From: Clostridia bacterium
Lineage (GTDB): Bacteria; Bacillota; Clostridia; Oscillospirales; Acutalibacteraceae
NCBI GenBank assembly: GCA_017624735.1
Contig: JAGAMK010000060.1
Span: 35,773 to 99,772, forward strand
Direction: 5' to 3'
Length of the DNA stretch: 64,000 nt
Position 1 is the first letter of the stretch; each line of letters opens with the position of its first letter. Below the pieces are notes generated by a model that searched no databases, was not told where the DNA came from, and saw only the letters and a list, made by a program, of their open reading frames with translations. The position numbers were made by a program, and so were the translations under genes. This document shows positions 1 through 9,270 of the stretch, one piece after another.

Positions 1-110
1 CTTACATCGCGGAGCCGGGCGGTTCAATTCGTGATGATGTTGTTATTGATTGTTGTAATAAGTATGGTATCGCAATGGCATTCACAGGAATGCGTTTATT
101 CCACCACTAA
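1..110 (+). CDS. purH: PurH C-terminal end (bifunctional AICAR transformylase/IMP cyclohydrolase), partial
   Basis: The window opens inside a reading frame (codons from base 3) that encodes 35 residues and stops at 108-110. The tail carries GGSIRDD followed by [12 protein letters not shown], which is the characteristic end of PurH, the enzyme for the last two steps of IMP synthesis. The start lies outside the window. It is followed after 15 bases by purD and then purL, the usual order of a Firmicute purine operon, which supports the call. Only the 3' end can be judged. Confidence 0.85.
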   Translation, partial: YIAEPGGSIRDDVVIDCCNKYGIAMAFTGMRLFHH

Positions 111-125
111 TTTTTGAGGTTTAAT

Positions 126-1391
126 ATGAAAATAATGGTTGTAGGTGGTGGCGGTAGAGAACACGCTATCATCAAAAAAATAAAAGAAAATAAAGATGTT
201 ACGGAAATTTTTGCATTGCCAGGTAATGGTGGTATAGCAGCAGATGCTACTTGTATAGATATCGGTGCTACTGATATTGATAAGATTGTATCTTTCGCAG
301 TAGAAAACAAAATTGATTATGCAGTTGTTGCACCTGATGACCCATTAGTTTTAGGTTGTGTTGATTCTCTTGAAGAAAAGGGTATTCCATGTTTTGGACC
401 AAGAGCAAATGCAGCAATTATCGAAGGTAGCAAAGTTTTCTCAAAAAACTTAATGAAAAAATATAATATTCCAACTGCTACATACGAAGTTTTCGAAGAT
501 ATGGAAGCTGCTCTCAATTACCTTGAAACTGCTCCTATTCCAACAGTTATCAAAGCAGATGGTCTTGCACTTGGTAAGGGTGTTATTATTGCACAGACTC
601 GCGATGAAGCCAAAACTGCTGTACGTGATATGATGGAAGGCGGTATTTTCGGTAAATCAGGTTCTCGTGTTGTTATCGAAGAATTCCTTACAGGTCCTGA
701 AGTATCAGTTCTTGCTTTTACTGATGGTAATGTTGTTAAGCCAATGGTTTCTTCAATGGACCACAAACGTATCGGTGATAATGATACTGGTCTTAATACT
801 GGCGGTATGGGTACTGTAGCACCAAACCCATATTATACAAAGGCAGTAGCTGATGAGTGTATGGAGACAATATTTCTTCCTACAATCAATGCTATGAATG
901 CAGAAGGACGTACATTTAAAGGATGTCTATACTTTGGTCTTATGCTTACACCAAATGGACCAAAAGTTATCGAATATAACTGCCGTTTTGGTGACCCTGA
1001 AACACAAGTTGTTCTTCCACTTCTTGAAAGTGATTTGCTTACTGTTATGAAAGCAACAACAAATGGAACTTTAGCTGATACAGAAGTTAAATTTGCTGAC
1101 AAGCACGCTTGTTGTGTTATATTAGCTTCAAACGGTTATCCAACTGCTTATAAAAAAGGCTTTGAAATGAGCTTTACAGATGAAGCACTTGCAGCTACTT
1201 ATGTAGCAGGTGCAAAAATTGAAAATGGAAAGCTTGTAACTGCAGGTGGTCGTGTCACTGGTACAACTGCTATTGCTGATTCCCTTGTAGAAGCAATTAA
1301 AGAAGCTTATCGTCTTTCAGACGGTGTAAAGTTTGAAGGTGCTTATCGCAGAACAGATATTGGTCAAAGAGCACTTCAGGCTTTAAACTAA
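126..1391 (+). CDS. purD: Phosphoribosylamine-glycine ligase (GAR synthetase)
   Basis: PurD joins glycine to 5-phosphoribosylamine using ATP, the second step of purine synthesis, in the cytosol. The 421-residue protein has the N-terminal GGGGREHAI motif at about residues 6-14, an ATP-grasp core with KADGLALGKGV near residue 145, and EYNCRFGDPETQ near residue 290; length matches the family. I place the start at the ATG at 126 because GAGG at 116-119 is well spaced; an in-frame TTG at 114 would add four residues but lies on top of that ribosome-binding site. It sits 15 bases after purH and 24 bases before purL, so the three are probably one transcript. Confidence 0.97.
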   Translation: MKIMVVGGGGREHAIIKKIKENKDVTEIFALPGNGGIAADATCIDIGATDIDKIVSFAVENKIDYAVVAPDDPLVLGCVDSLEEKGIPCFGPRANAAIIEGSKVFSKNLMKKYNIPTATYEVFEDMEAALNYLETAPIPTVIKADGLALGKGVIIAQTRDEAKTAVRDMMEGGIFGKSGSRVVIEEFLTGPEVSVLAFTDGNVVKPMVSSMDHKRIGDNDTGLNTGGMGTVAPNPYYTKAVADECMETIFLPTINAMNAEGRTFKGCLYFGLMLTPNGPKVIEYNCRFGDPETQVVLPLLESDLLTVMKATTNGTLADTEVKFADKHACCVILASNGYPTAYKKGFEMSFTDEALAATYVAGAKIENGKLVTAGGRVTGTTAIADSLVEAIKEAYRLSDGVKFEGAYRRTDIGQRALQALN

Positions 1392-1415
1392 GTTATATTG
1401 GAGGATAAATATCGT

Positions 1416-4400
1416 ATGGTATATCGTATATTTGTTGAAAAGAAGATAGGATTAGATAACGAAGCAAAAGGTCTTCTTAATGAAGCAAAAAACTTGCTCG
1501 GCATTGAAAATTTAGAAGACATTCGTCTTTTTAATCGCTATGATGCAGAAAACATTACAAAAGAATTATTTGACTATTCTGTAAAAACGGTTTTCTCAGA
1601 GCCACAGCTAGACAATGTGTCAAATAGTGTTGAAATCCCTGATGCATTTGTTTTTGCAGTAGAAGCTCTTCCGGGACAGTTTGACCAGAGAGCAGACTCC
1701 GCTGCTCAGTGTATTCAGATTATTTCTCAGGGCGAGCGTCCACTTATCCGCACAGCAAAAGTTTATGCTCTTTATGGTGCTTTAACAGATGCTGATATTG
1801 TTGCTTTCAAAAATCACGTAATCAATGCTGTTGAAAGTCGTGAAGCAGCTCTTGAATTACCTGAAACACTTGTTGCTGAATATGCTGCTCCTGAAACAGT
1901 TGCTACAGTTGATGGCTTTATTGCTATGGATGAAGCAGGACTCAGTGAGCTTCTTGATGATAAAGGACTTGCAATGGACCTTGATGACCTTAAGTTCTTA
2001 CAAGCATATTTCAAGGATACAGAGCACAGAGACCCTACAATTACCGAAATACGTGTTGTTGACACATATTGGTCCGACCATTGTCGTCATACAACATTCT
2101 CTACACATCTTGACAATGTTCGCATTGATGACCCTGCAGTACAAGAAGCTTATGAGCGTTACCTTGCAGCAAGAGTTGAAGTTTATGGTGAAGAAAGGGC
2201 TGCATCACGTCCACAGACTTTGATGGACATTGCTACTATTGGTACAAAGACACTTAAAAAGCGTGGTCTTCTTCCTGAACTTGATGAAAGTGAAGAAATC
2301 AATGCTTGCTCAATTCATGTTACAGCAACTGTAAATGGTGAAGACCAGGATTGGCTTCTTATGTTTAAGAATGAAACTCACAACCATCCAACAGAAATTG
2401 AACCATTTGGTGGTGCTGCTACATGTATCGGAGGTTGTATCCGTGACCCACTTTCAGGTCGTGCTTATGTTCATCAAGCAATGCGTGTAACTGGTGCGGG
2501 CGACCCAAGAAAGACCATTGCAGAGACTTTAGAGGGTAAGCTTCCTCAGCGTAAAATCTGTCAGACTGCAGCAGCAGGTTATTCTTCTTACGGTAACCAG
2601 ATTGGTCTTGCTACAGGTCACGTTGTAGAAATATATCATGAAGGCTTTGTTGCAAAACGTATGGAGTGCGGTGCTGTAGTTGCTGCTGCTCCTGCTTATA
2701 ATGTACGCCGTGAGCGTCCAGCACCTGGTGACGTAATTGTTCTTCTCGGTGGTCGTACAGGCCGTGACGGTATCGGTGGTGCTACAGGTTCATCAAAGAG
2801 CCATAATATGAAATCTCTTACAACTATGGCTTCTGAAGTTCAGAAGGGTAATGCTCCTGAAGAAAGAAAAATTCAGAGACTTTTCCGTAATGCAGAGGTT
2901 ACTCGTTTAATTAAGCGCTGTAATGACTTTGGTGCAGGTGGTGTATCTGTTGCTATAGGTGAACTTGCTCCTGGTCTTCAGATTGACCTTGATGCAGTTC
3001 GTAAAAAATATGAAGGTCTTGACGGAACAGAAATTGCTATTTCTGAATCACAAGAACGTATGGCTGTTGTTGTTGCAGCTGAAGATGCAGATAAATTTAT
3101 TGCATTTGCTCAAGAAGAAAACCTTGAAGCATACCGTGTTGCTGTTGTTACTGAAGAAGAACGCATGGTAATGAAATGGAAGGGTAATATCATCGCCAAC
3201 CTTAGCCGTGAATTCCTTGATACAAACGGTGCAATTAAGCACATGGATGTTACAGTTACAAAAAAAGACCTTTCAGTATTAAGTAAAGCAATGTATGGCT
3301 CATTACGTGAAATGGCTTCTGACCTTCGTACAGCAAGCCAGAGAGGTCTTGTTGAACGCTTTGACTCAACTATTGGCGCAGGTAGCGTTGTAATGCCTTA
3401 TGGCGGTAAGCGTCAGCTTACTCCTGCACAGTCAATGGCTGCAGTATTGCCGGTGCTTCCGGGTCAAGAAACAGACCAGGCAAGCGTATTCAGCTGGGGA
3501 TGTGACCCTGACCACCTTTCAGTTGACCCTTATACAGGTGCTCATGCATCAATTTACAACTCTGTTGCGAAGCTTGTTGCTGCAGGTTGTGACTATAAAC
3601 TTGCATATCTCACATTACAGGAATTTTTCGAAAGACTTAAAACAGAACCAGAACGTTGGGGTAAGCCTTTTGCTGCTCTTCTCGGTGCATTTGATGCTCA
3701 GTTAGAATTGAATGCTGCTGCTATTGGTGGTAAGGACTCAATGTCAGGTACTTTCCTTGATTTGGATGTTCCACCAACACTTATTTCATTTGCTATTGCT
3801 CCTATCAAGAAACAGGATGTTATTAGTCCTGAATTTAAAGAAGCAAATCATCCAGTATATCTCTTTGGTGCAACTGATGAGAGTGCCGAAAGCCTTAAAG
3901 CTACATGGGAAGCATTCCATGCTCTTTGCAAAGAGGGTAAAGTGAAGGCTGCTTGGGCAGTTGAACATGGTATCGGTGAAGCAGTTATGAAGATGTCATT
4001 CGGTAACAATATTGGTTTCACTTCATCTGCAGACCTTAAGGATAACTGGCATCTTAGCATGTGGGGCTTCCTTGTTGCTGAACTTACTGACGACGTTGAT
4101 ATTCCAGGTGTAATGAAGCTTGGCACAACTACTGAAGAACCAGTAATTAAGCTCCAAGATGATGTTGCAACAATTACAGAACTTTACGAATTGCATGCTG
4201 CAACGCTTGAGGATGTATATCCAACAAAAGCGAAAGAAGATAAGGGGGAAATTCCTACATATTCTTTTGAAGGAAAGTGCGAAGCTTCTCCAGCAAATAA
4301 AGTTGCTAAACCTAAAGTGCTTATTCCTGTATTCCCAGGCACTAACTGTGAGTATGATTCTGCTCGTGCAGTTGAAAAAGCAGGTGGTGAGGCAGAAATC

Positions 4401-5108
4401 TTCGTAATCAGAAATCTTACTGCTGAAGATGTTGCAAGAAGTGTTGAAGGCTTCTCAGCAAAGGTAAGAGAAAGCCAGATTATTTTCATTCCTGGTGGTT
4501 TCTCAGGTGGTGATGAACCAGATGGTTCAGCTAAGTTCATTACTGCATTCTTCCGTAATCCTGCAGTTAAGGAAGCAGTTACAGACCTTCTTGATAACCG
4601 CGATGGTCTTATGTGCGGTATTTGCAATGGTTTCCAAGCTCTTATCAAACTCGGTCTTGTTCCTTACGGAAAGATTATTGACACTGATGAAAATTGTCCT
4701 ACACTTACGTTTAATAACATCAGTCGTCACCAGAGTAGAATTGTTCACACAAGAATTGCATCAACAAAATCTCCATGGCTTAGCCTTATGAATGTTGGTG
4801 ACGTTGTGAATGTTCCTATTTCTCATGGTGAGGGAAAATTCCTTGCTTCACAAGAACTTATTGCAGAACTTGCTGCTAATGGACAGATTGCTACACAATA
4901 CGTTGACCTTGATGGTAATGCTACTTCAAATATTGATTTCAATCCAAATGGTTCATTATGTGCAATTGAAGGTATTACTTCACCTGATGGCCGTGTATTC
5001 GGAAAGATGGGACACAGTGAACGTATTGGTGATGGTCTTTATAAGAATGTTCCTGGTGAATATGATATCCGTATGTTTGAGGCAGCGGTTAAATATTTTA
5101 ATAAATAA
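1416..5108 (+). CDS. purL: Phosphoribosylformylglycinamidine synthase, single-chain form
   Basis: This 1230-residue enzyme converts FGAR to FGAM with glutamine and ATP. It is the large one-polypeptide form, with synthetase domains (for example HNHPTEIEPFGGAATC, about residues 325-340) and a C-terminal class I glutamine amidotransferase starting near residue 970 (VLIPVFPGTNCEYDSA). The nucleophile Cys lies in MCGICNGFQ and the partner His in SHGEGKF. The ATG at 1416 is preceded by GGAGG at 1400-1404 with a slightly long 11-base gap; an in-frame TTG at 1398 overlaps that site and is rejected. The overall build resembles the clostridial subfamily rather than the separate PurS/PurQ/PurL of Bacillus. 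A hairpin terminator follows. Confidence 0.96.
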   Translation: MVYRIFVEKKIGLDNEAKGLLNEAKNLLGIENLEDIRLFNRYDAENITKELFDYSVKTVFSEPQLDNVSNSVEIPDAFVFAVEALPGQFDQRADSAAQCIQIISQGERPLIRTAKVYALYGALTDADIVAFKNHVINAVESREAALELPETLVAEYAAPETVATVDGFIAMDEAGLSELLDDKGLAMDLDDLKFLQAYFKDTEHRDPTITEIRVVDTYWSDHCRHTTFSTHLDNVRIDDPAVQEAYERYLAARVEVYGEERAASRPQTLMDIATIGTKTLKKRGLLPELDESEEINACSIHVTATVNGEDQDWLLMFKNETHNHPTEIEPFGGAATCIGGCIRDPLSGRAYVHQAMRVTGAGDPRKTIAETLEGKLPQRKICQTAAAGYSSYGNQIGLATGHVVEIYHEGFVAKRMECGAVVAAAPAYNVRRERPAPGDVIVLLGGRTGRDGIGGATGSSKSHNMKSLTTMASEVQKGNAPEERKIQRLFRNAEVTRLIKRCNDFGAGGVSVAIGELAPGLQIDLDAVRKKYEGLDGTEIAISESQERMAVVVAAEDADKFIAFAQEENLEAYRVAVVTEEERMVMKWKGNIIANLSREFLDTNGAIKHMDVTVTKKDLSVLSKAMYGSLREMASDLRTASQRGLVERFDSTIGAGSVVMPYGGKRQLTPAQSMAAVLPVLPGQETDQASVFSWGCDPDHLSVDPYTGAHASIYNSVAKLVAAGCDYKLAYLTLQEFFERLKTEPERWGKPFAALLGAFDAQLELNAAAIGGKDSMSGTFLDLDVPPTLISFAIAPIKKQDVISPEFKEANHPVYLFGATDESAESLKATWEAFHALCKEGKVKAAWAVEHGIGEAVMKMSFGNNIGFTSSADLKDNWHLSMWGFLVAELTDDVDIPGVMKLGTTTEEPVIKLQDDVATITELYELHAATLEDVYPTKAKEDKGEIPTYSFEGKCEASPANKVAKPKVLIPVFPGTNCEYDSARAVEKAGGEAEIFVIRNLTAEDVARSVEGFSAKVRESQIIFIPGGFSGGDEPDGSAKFITAFFRNPAVKEAVTDLLDNRDGLMCGICNGFQALIKLGLVPYGKIIDTDENCPTLTFNNISRHQSRIVHTRIASTKSPWLSLMNVGDVVNVPISHGEGKFLASQELIAELAANGQIATQYVDLDGNATSNIDFNPNGSLCAIEGITSPDGRVFGKMGHSERIGDGLYKNVPGEYDIRMFEAAVKYFNK

Positions 5109-5125
5109 TATTACATTATAAATAT

Positions 5126-5160
5126 AACCCGAGGCATAATGCTTCGGGTTGTTGCTTTTC
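5126..5160 (+). terminator. Intrinsic terminator after purL
   Basis: Perfect 10-bp stem AACCCGAGGC / GCTTCGGGTT (5126-5135 and 5141-5150) with one G-T pair and loop ATAAT, followed by a T-rich tail that is interrupted (GTTGCTTTTC). It lies 18 bases after the purL stop. Its tail overlaps the -35 of the next promoter. Confidence 0.7.
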
Positions 5161-5180
5161 TTAAAAACATATAATATAAT
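5152..5180 (+). promoter_or_regulatory. SigmaA-type promoter for the small Fe-S protein gene
   Basis: TTGCTT at 5152-5157 and TATAAT at 5175-5180 are separated by 17 bases. The predicted start of transcription is about 12 bases before the gene start region, so the leader is very short. The -35 lies in the T-tail of the purL terminator. Confidence 0.5.
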
Positions 5181-5198
5181 TAGTGAGAGGTGAATAAT

Positions 5199-5411
5199 AT
5201 GGCTGTCAGATTAAATGAAAATAAAGAATTAGTCGCAAAAATCCAAGAAGGACTCAAAAAGCGTGATGGTTACTGTCCTTGTAGACTTCCTAAAATTGAA
5301 GAATATAAATGTATCTGTGACGAGTTCAGGAAACAGATTGCTGACCCTGACTTTGAGGGGTATTGTCATTGTAAATTATATTATAAATCAAGAGATGAAA
5401 AACAAGGCTAA
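5199..5411 (+). CDS. Small ferredoxin:thioredoxin reductase catalytic-chain-like Fe-S protein
   Basis: A 70-residue protein with three Cys-X-Cys pairs: CPC at about 26-28, CIC at about 40-42 and CHC at about 59-61. This CPC...CxC...CHC pattern, with CHC followed by KLYYK, is that of the catalytic beta chain of ferredoxin:thioredoxin reductase, where four Cys hold a 4Fe-4S cluster and two form the redox disulphide. It is shorter than plant FTR beta chains and no variable (alpha) chain, ferredoxin or thioredoxin gene is adjacent. The ATG at 5199 has GAGAGGTG just upstream; the in-frame GTG at 5190 overlaps it. The likely role is ferredoxin-linked disulphide reduction, but the partner is unknown. 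Confidence 0.7.
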   Translation: MAVRLNENKELVAKIQEGLKKRDGYCPCRLPKIEEYKCICDEFRKQIADPDFEGYCHCKLYYKSRDEKQG

Positions 5412-5437
5412 TGAGATTTCATTAGCCTTGTTTTTTT
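5401..5437. terminator. Bidirectional terminator between the Fe-S protein gene and rex
   Basis: Perfect 14-bp stem AACAAGGCTAATGA / TCATTAGCCTTGTT (5401-5414, 5419-5432), loop GATT, followed by seven T on the plus strand and an A-rich flank on the other side that gives TTTTT on the minus strand. The 5' arm contains the stop codon of the upstream gene. It can serve both convergent genes. Confidence 0.9.
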
Positions 5438-6071
5438 ATTCAATATTGCTTACATGATAACTTAATGTCATTAAACTATCACTTAAATGTACATTTTCAA
5501 CTGCAACATTAGGAAAATCAGCAGCTATATCATAGTGACTGAAATTCCAGAAGCCCTTAATTCCCGATTCAACAAGTTGTGGTGCTAATTCTTTTGCAGC
5601 AGCACTTGGAATGCAGAGAACAGCTACGGTAGGGGAGTTGTCTTTACAAAAATTGTATATACCATCTGTATGACGTATTGGTAATCCGCGAAGCATTTGA
5701 CCTGAAAGTGCTTTGTTTCTATCGAAAACACCAATTATATTAAAGCCTCGTTCTTCAAAAGACATATGTAATGCAACTGCTTTACCGAGATTGCCTGCAC
5801 CGATTAAAATAGCTTTTCTGTTTTTATTAACACCAAGTATAGTACCGATTTCGTTATAAAGGCTTTCAATATTGTAGCCATAACCTTGTTGACCAAAACC
5901 ACCAAAGCAGTTTAAATCCTGTCTGATTTGAGATGCAGTAAATCCCATTTTTTGAGATAAATCTTTTGACGAAATTCTAACTACACCGTTTTCTTTTAAT
6001 TCACCTAAAAATCTATAATATCTTGGAAGACGCTTTATGACAGAATTTGAAACACCATCATATTTAGTCAT
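5436..6071 (-). CDS. rex: Redox-sensing transcriptional repressor Rex
   Basis: Rex binds DNA when the NADH/NAD+ ratio is low and releases it when NADH rises, controlling fermentation and NADH-oxidising genes. The 211-residue protein has the N-terminal winged helix (residues about 1-80, with LPRYYRFLGELKENG and GFTASQIRQDLNCFG) and a Rossmann fold beginning LIGAGNLGKAVA near residue 90. An AGAGG site sits about 8 bases before the ATG. It is the third gene after aconitase and isocitrate dehydrogenase with a 13-base gap, so its level should follow that operon. Family assignment is firm; its target sites were not convincingly found in this window. Confidence 0.96.
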   Translation of the reverse strand: MTKYDGVSNSVIKRLPRYYRFLGELKENGVVRISSKDLSQKMGFTASQIRQDLNCFGGFGQQGYGYNIESLYNEIGTILGVNKNRKAILIGAGNLGKAVALHMSFEERGFNIIGVFDRNKALSGQMLRGLPIRHTDGIYNFCKDNSPTVAVLCIPSAAAKELAPQLVESGIKGFWNFSHYDIAADFPNVAVENVHLSDSLMTLSYHVSNIE

Positions 6072-6084
6072 ATTTTTTTACCTC

Positions 6085-7254
6085 TTATGAAAGTTTTTTT
6101 ACTGTTTCCATTACGTAGTCACCGAAGGCACTACATGTTGCACCGTCCTCACGACCTGTAATAGTAAGTTTCTTTTCTTCAAACATACAAATATCAAGTG
6201 CTCTTTCAAGTAAATCAGCCTCTTTCTGTTTGCCGATGTGTGAAAGAAGCATTACAGTTGCTCTAAGCATTGAGCATGGGTCAGCATATTGACCTCTGCC
6301 TTCACGCATCATACGTGGAGCTGAGCCGTGAATTGCCTCAAACATAGCGTATCTCTTACCAAGGTTTGCACTACCGGCAGTACCAACACCACCTTGAAAT
6401 TCGGCAGCTTCATCGGTGAGAATGTCGCCATAAAGGTTAGGAAGTATAAATACTTTAAAGTCTTTTCTTCTCTTTTCGTCGATAAGTTTAGCTGTTGTAA
6501 TGTCAATGTACCACTCGTCTGTAATGATTTCAGGGTATTCCTTACCAATTTCTTTACAAATTCTCAAGAATTTACCGTCAGTTGTTTTGATAACGTTGGC
6601 CTTATTGATAATAGAAACTCTTTCTTTTCCGTTTCTTCTTGCATAGTCATAAGCAATACGTGCAATTCTTTCAGTACCTTCAGTTGTTGTTACAACAAAG
6701 TCCATTGAGAGTTCATCAGTAACATTAACACCCTTTGAACCAACAGCATAAGCACCTTCTGTATTTTCACGGAAGAAAGTCCAGTCAATACCTTGTTCTG
6801 CAACTTTAACAGGACGTACGTTAGCAAAAAGGTCGAGTTCTTTACGCATAGCAACATTCGCACTTTCAATGTTTGGCCATGGGTCTCCAGCCTGTGGCGT
6901 TGTTGTTGGTCCTTTAAGAATTACGTGACATTCTTTAAGCTCAGCAAGAACGTCATCAGGAATTGCTTTCATAACAGCAACACGATTTTCAATTGTAAGT
7001 CCATCAATTACTTTGAACTCAATTTTACCTGCTTTAACGTCATCAGCAAGCATATATTCAAGCACTCTTGCTGATTCTTTTGTGATGATAGGTCCAATAC
7101 CATCGCCACCACAAACACCGATAATGATTTTATCAAGATTATCAAAATCAACAAAGTCTTTTTGAGCTTTAATTTTTTCGTTTCTTGCGAGTTGTTCTCT
7201 TATAAGAGCTTCAAACTTAGCAAGTGCTTCTGAAATTTGTTTTTCCATATCCAT
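6085..7254 (-). CDS. icd: Isocitrate dehydrogenase (isocitrate/isopropylmalate dehydrogenase family)
   Basis: This 389-residue beta-decarboxylating dehydrogenase carries GGDGIGPIITKESARVLE near residue 50, FRENTEGAYAVGSKG for substrate binding, NVIKTTDGKFLRI, and LPNLYGDILTDEAAEFQGG with the metal-binding Asp residues. The family includes isopropylmalate dehydrogenase, but the direct position after aconitase (8 bases apart) argues for isocitrate oxidation to 2-oxoglutarate. Cofactor choice cannot be read safely. Two ATG codons compete (7254 and 7248); AAGGAG lies 4 bases from the first and 10 from the second, so the start could be two codons later. Confidence 0.88.
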   Translation of the reverse strand: MDMEKQISEALAKFEALIREQLARNEKIKAQKDFVDFDNLDKIIIGVCGGDGIGPIITKESARVLEYMLADDVKAGKIEFKVIDGLTIENRVAVMKAIPDDVLAELKECHVILKGPTTTPQAGDPWPNIESANVAMRKELDLFANVRPVKVAEQGIDWTFFRENTEGAYAVGSKGVNVTDELSMDFVVTTTEGTERIARIAYDYARRNGKERVSIINKANVIKTTDGKFLRICKEIGKEYPEIITDEWYIDITTAKLIDEKRRKDFKVFILPNLYGDILTDEAAEFQGGVGTAGSANLGKRYAMFEAIHGSAPRMMREGRGQYADPCSMLRATVMLLSHIGKQKEADLLERALDICMFEEKKLTITGREDGATCSAFGDYVMETVKKLS

Positions 7255-7262
7255 AAATCTCC

Positions 7263-9194
7263 TTAGAATGATTCCTTAGTATAATTTAATAATCCACCAG
7301 CGAGAATAATATCCTTCTGACGCTGTGAAAGGTCATAATTAATCGAATATTCTTCATTTTTCGTAAGGTTTACAAGAACTGCTGGTTCATTATTGATGAT
7401 AGCTTTTTTGATACCTTTAAGGCTTAATTCATCTCCTTGAGTAATCTTATTATAATCATCTGCATTAGAAAATGTAAGTGGTAAAATACCTGCGTTGATA
7501 AGGTTAGCACAGTGAATACGAGCAAATGATTTTGTAATTACTGCTTTAACACCAAGATAAAGTGGAACAAGAGCAGCATGTTCACGCGATGAGCCTTGAC
7601 CGTAATTAGCACCGCCAATTACAATACCTTTTCCTTCTGCTTTAATTCTTTCAGGGAATGTCTTATCACAAACACCAAAGCAATATTGTGAAAGGAAAGG
7701 AATATTTGAACGATAGGGGAGAATCTTAGCACCTGCAGGCATAATGTGGTCAGTTGTAATATCGTCACCCACTTTAAGGACTGCTTTAGCAGTAATATCG
7801 TCACCCATAGGTTCACTTGTTGGGAATGGTTTAATATTAGGACCGTACATTACTTCGACATCTTTTGCTTCTTCAGGAGTTGCAGGCATAGCAACCATAT
7901 TATCATTAATAATAAATTCGTCAGGAAGAGTTATTTCTGGGAATTCACCTAAATCTCGTGGGTCAGTGAGATATCCTGTGATAGCAGATGCTGCTGCAAC
8001 TTCAGGACTAACAAGGTAAATACCTGCATCAGCAGTGCCTGAGCGGCCCTCAAAGTTTCTGTTGAATGTTCTAAGCGAAACACCAGCAGAGTTAGGGGAT
8101 TGTCCCATACCAATGCAAGGACCACAAGCACTTTCAAGAATACGAGCACCAGCATCAATCATATCAGAGAGTGCACCATTCTGTGAAATCATATTAAGAA
8201 CTTGCTTTGAACCTGGCGCAATTGAAAGGCTAACTGCAGGATGAACTGTTTTTCCTTTAAGAATTGCTGCAACTTTCATCATATCTAGAAGAGATGAATT
8301 AGTACATGAACCGATACAAACTTGGTCAACCTTGATTTTGCCTATTTCTGTAACAGATTTAACTCGGTCAGGCATGTGAGGACAAGCAGCCATTGGAGCA
8401 AGTAAAGATAAATCAATGTCAACAACTTCGTCATAAACTGCATCTTCGTCTGCTTTGAGTTCAACCCAATCTTCTTCACGACCTTGTGCCTTTAAGAATG
8501 CTTTTGTAACATCATCAGAAGGGAATACTGATGTTGTTGCACCAAGTTCAGCACCCATATTTGTAATTGTAGCTCTTTCTGGAACTGAAAGAGTTGCAAC
8601 TCCTTCGCCACCATATTCAATTATTTTACCAACGCCACCCTTAACGGTCATAATTCTTAATACTTCAAGAATTACGTCTTTAGCAGCAACCCATGGACTG
8701 AGTTTTCCTGTAAGATTAACCCTTACCATTTTAGGCATTGTGATATAATATGTACCGCCACCCATAGCAACAGCAACGTCAAGACCGCCAGCACCCATAG
8801 CGAGCATACCAATGCCGCCACCAGTTGGTGTATGGCTGTCTGAACCAATCAATGTTTTGCCGGGTTTACCAAATCTTTCAAGGTGAACCTGATGGCAGAT
8901 ACCATTACCGGGTCTTGAAAAACGGATGCCACGTTTTTTTGCAACACTTTGAATAAATCTGTGGTCATCAGCATTTTCAAAGCCTGTTTGTAATGTGTTA
9001 TGGTCAATATATGCAACTGAAAGTTCAGTTTTTACCTGTTCAATGCCCATAGCTTCAAGTTCGAGATATGCCATTGTTCCTGTTGCATCTTGAGTTAATG
9101 TCTGGTCAATTTTAAGCCCAACCTCACTACCCGGTGTCATATCACCACTAACAAGGTGAGATTTAATGAGTTTTTGTCCGATTGTCATACCCAT
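7263..9194 (-). CDS. acnA: Aconitate hydratase
   Basis: A 643-residue 4Fe-4S dehydratase that interconverts citrate and isocitrate. Cluster ligands are visible in CIGSCTNSS and SACGPCIGMG; the swivel domain follows with GQGSSREHAALVPLYLG near the C-terminus. It is shorter than the roughly 900-residue E. coli AcnA and fits the compact, LeuC-LeuD-like aconitase type seen in many anaerobes. Start at the first ATG (9194), with AAGGAG about 10 bases upstream; a second ATG at 9188 is less well placed. It heads the acn-icd-rex operon behind a strong promoter at 9242-9270. The symbol is by function; this subfamily is not the E. coli AcnA type. Confidence 0.9.
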   Translation of the reverse strand: MGMTIGQKLIKSHLVSGDMTPGSEVGLKIDQTLTQDATGTMAYLELEAMGIEQVKTELSVAYIDHNTLQTGFENADDHRFIQSVAKKRGIRFSRPGNGICHQVHLERFGKPGKTLIGSDSHTPTGGGIGMLAMGAGGLDVAVAMGGGTYYITMPKMVRVNLTGKLSPWVAAKDVILEVLRIMTVKGGVGKIIEYGGEGVATLSVPERATITNMGAELGATTSVFPSDDVTKAFLKAQGREEDWVELKADEDAVYDEVVDIDLSLLAPMAACPHMPDRVKSVTEIGKIKVDQVCIGSCTNSSLLDMMKVAAILKGKTVHPAVSLSIAPGSKQVLNMISQNGALSDMIDAGARILESACGPCIGMGQSPNSAGVSLRTFNRNFEGRSGTADAGIYLVSPEVAAASAITGYLTDPRDLGEFPEITLPDEFIINDNMVAMPATPEEAKDVEVMYGPNIKPFPTSEPMGDDITAKAVLKVGDDITTDHIMPAGAKILPYRSNIPFLSQYCFGVCDKTFPERIKAEGKGIVIGGANYGQGSSREHAALVPLYLGVKAVITKSFARIHCANLINAGILPLTFSNADDYNKITQGDELSLKGIKKAIINNEPAVLVNLTKNEEYSINYDLSQRQKDIILAGGLLNYTKESF

Positions 9195-9241
9195 TTTGAA
9201 TCACTCCTTAGACTTTTTCATTTTTTTAACAATCTTTTATA

Positions 9242-9270
9242 ATTTTATTATATTGACATTATTTTGTCAA
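9242..9270 (-). promoter_or_regulatory. Promoter of the aconitase operon with overlapping palindrome
   Basis: Read on the minus strand, TTGACA (complement of 9265-9270) and TAAAAT (complement of 9242-9247) are 17 bases apart. The -35 is one half of the inverted repeat ATTGACA-N6-TGTCAAT at 9252-9271, a plausible operator. The transcript would start about 40 bases before the aconitase ATG. Confidence 0.65.

Noticed and set aside
1825-2223. Plus-strand open frame of 132 residues in another frame of purL
   Set aside because: Leu-rich translation caused by the codon pattern of purL; the real frame is uninterrupted and conserved.
4184-4648. Minus-strand open frame of 154 residues opposite purL
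   Set aside because: Low-complexity translation, no ribosome-binding site, and complete overlap with a conserved PurL domain.
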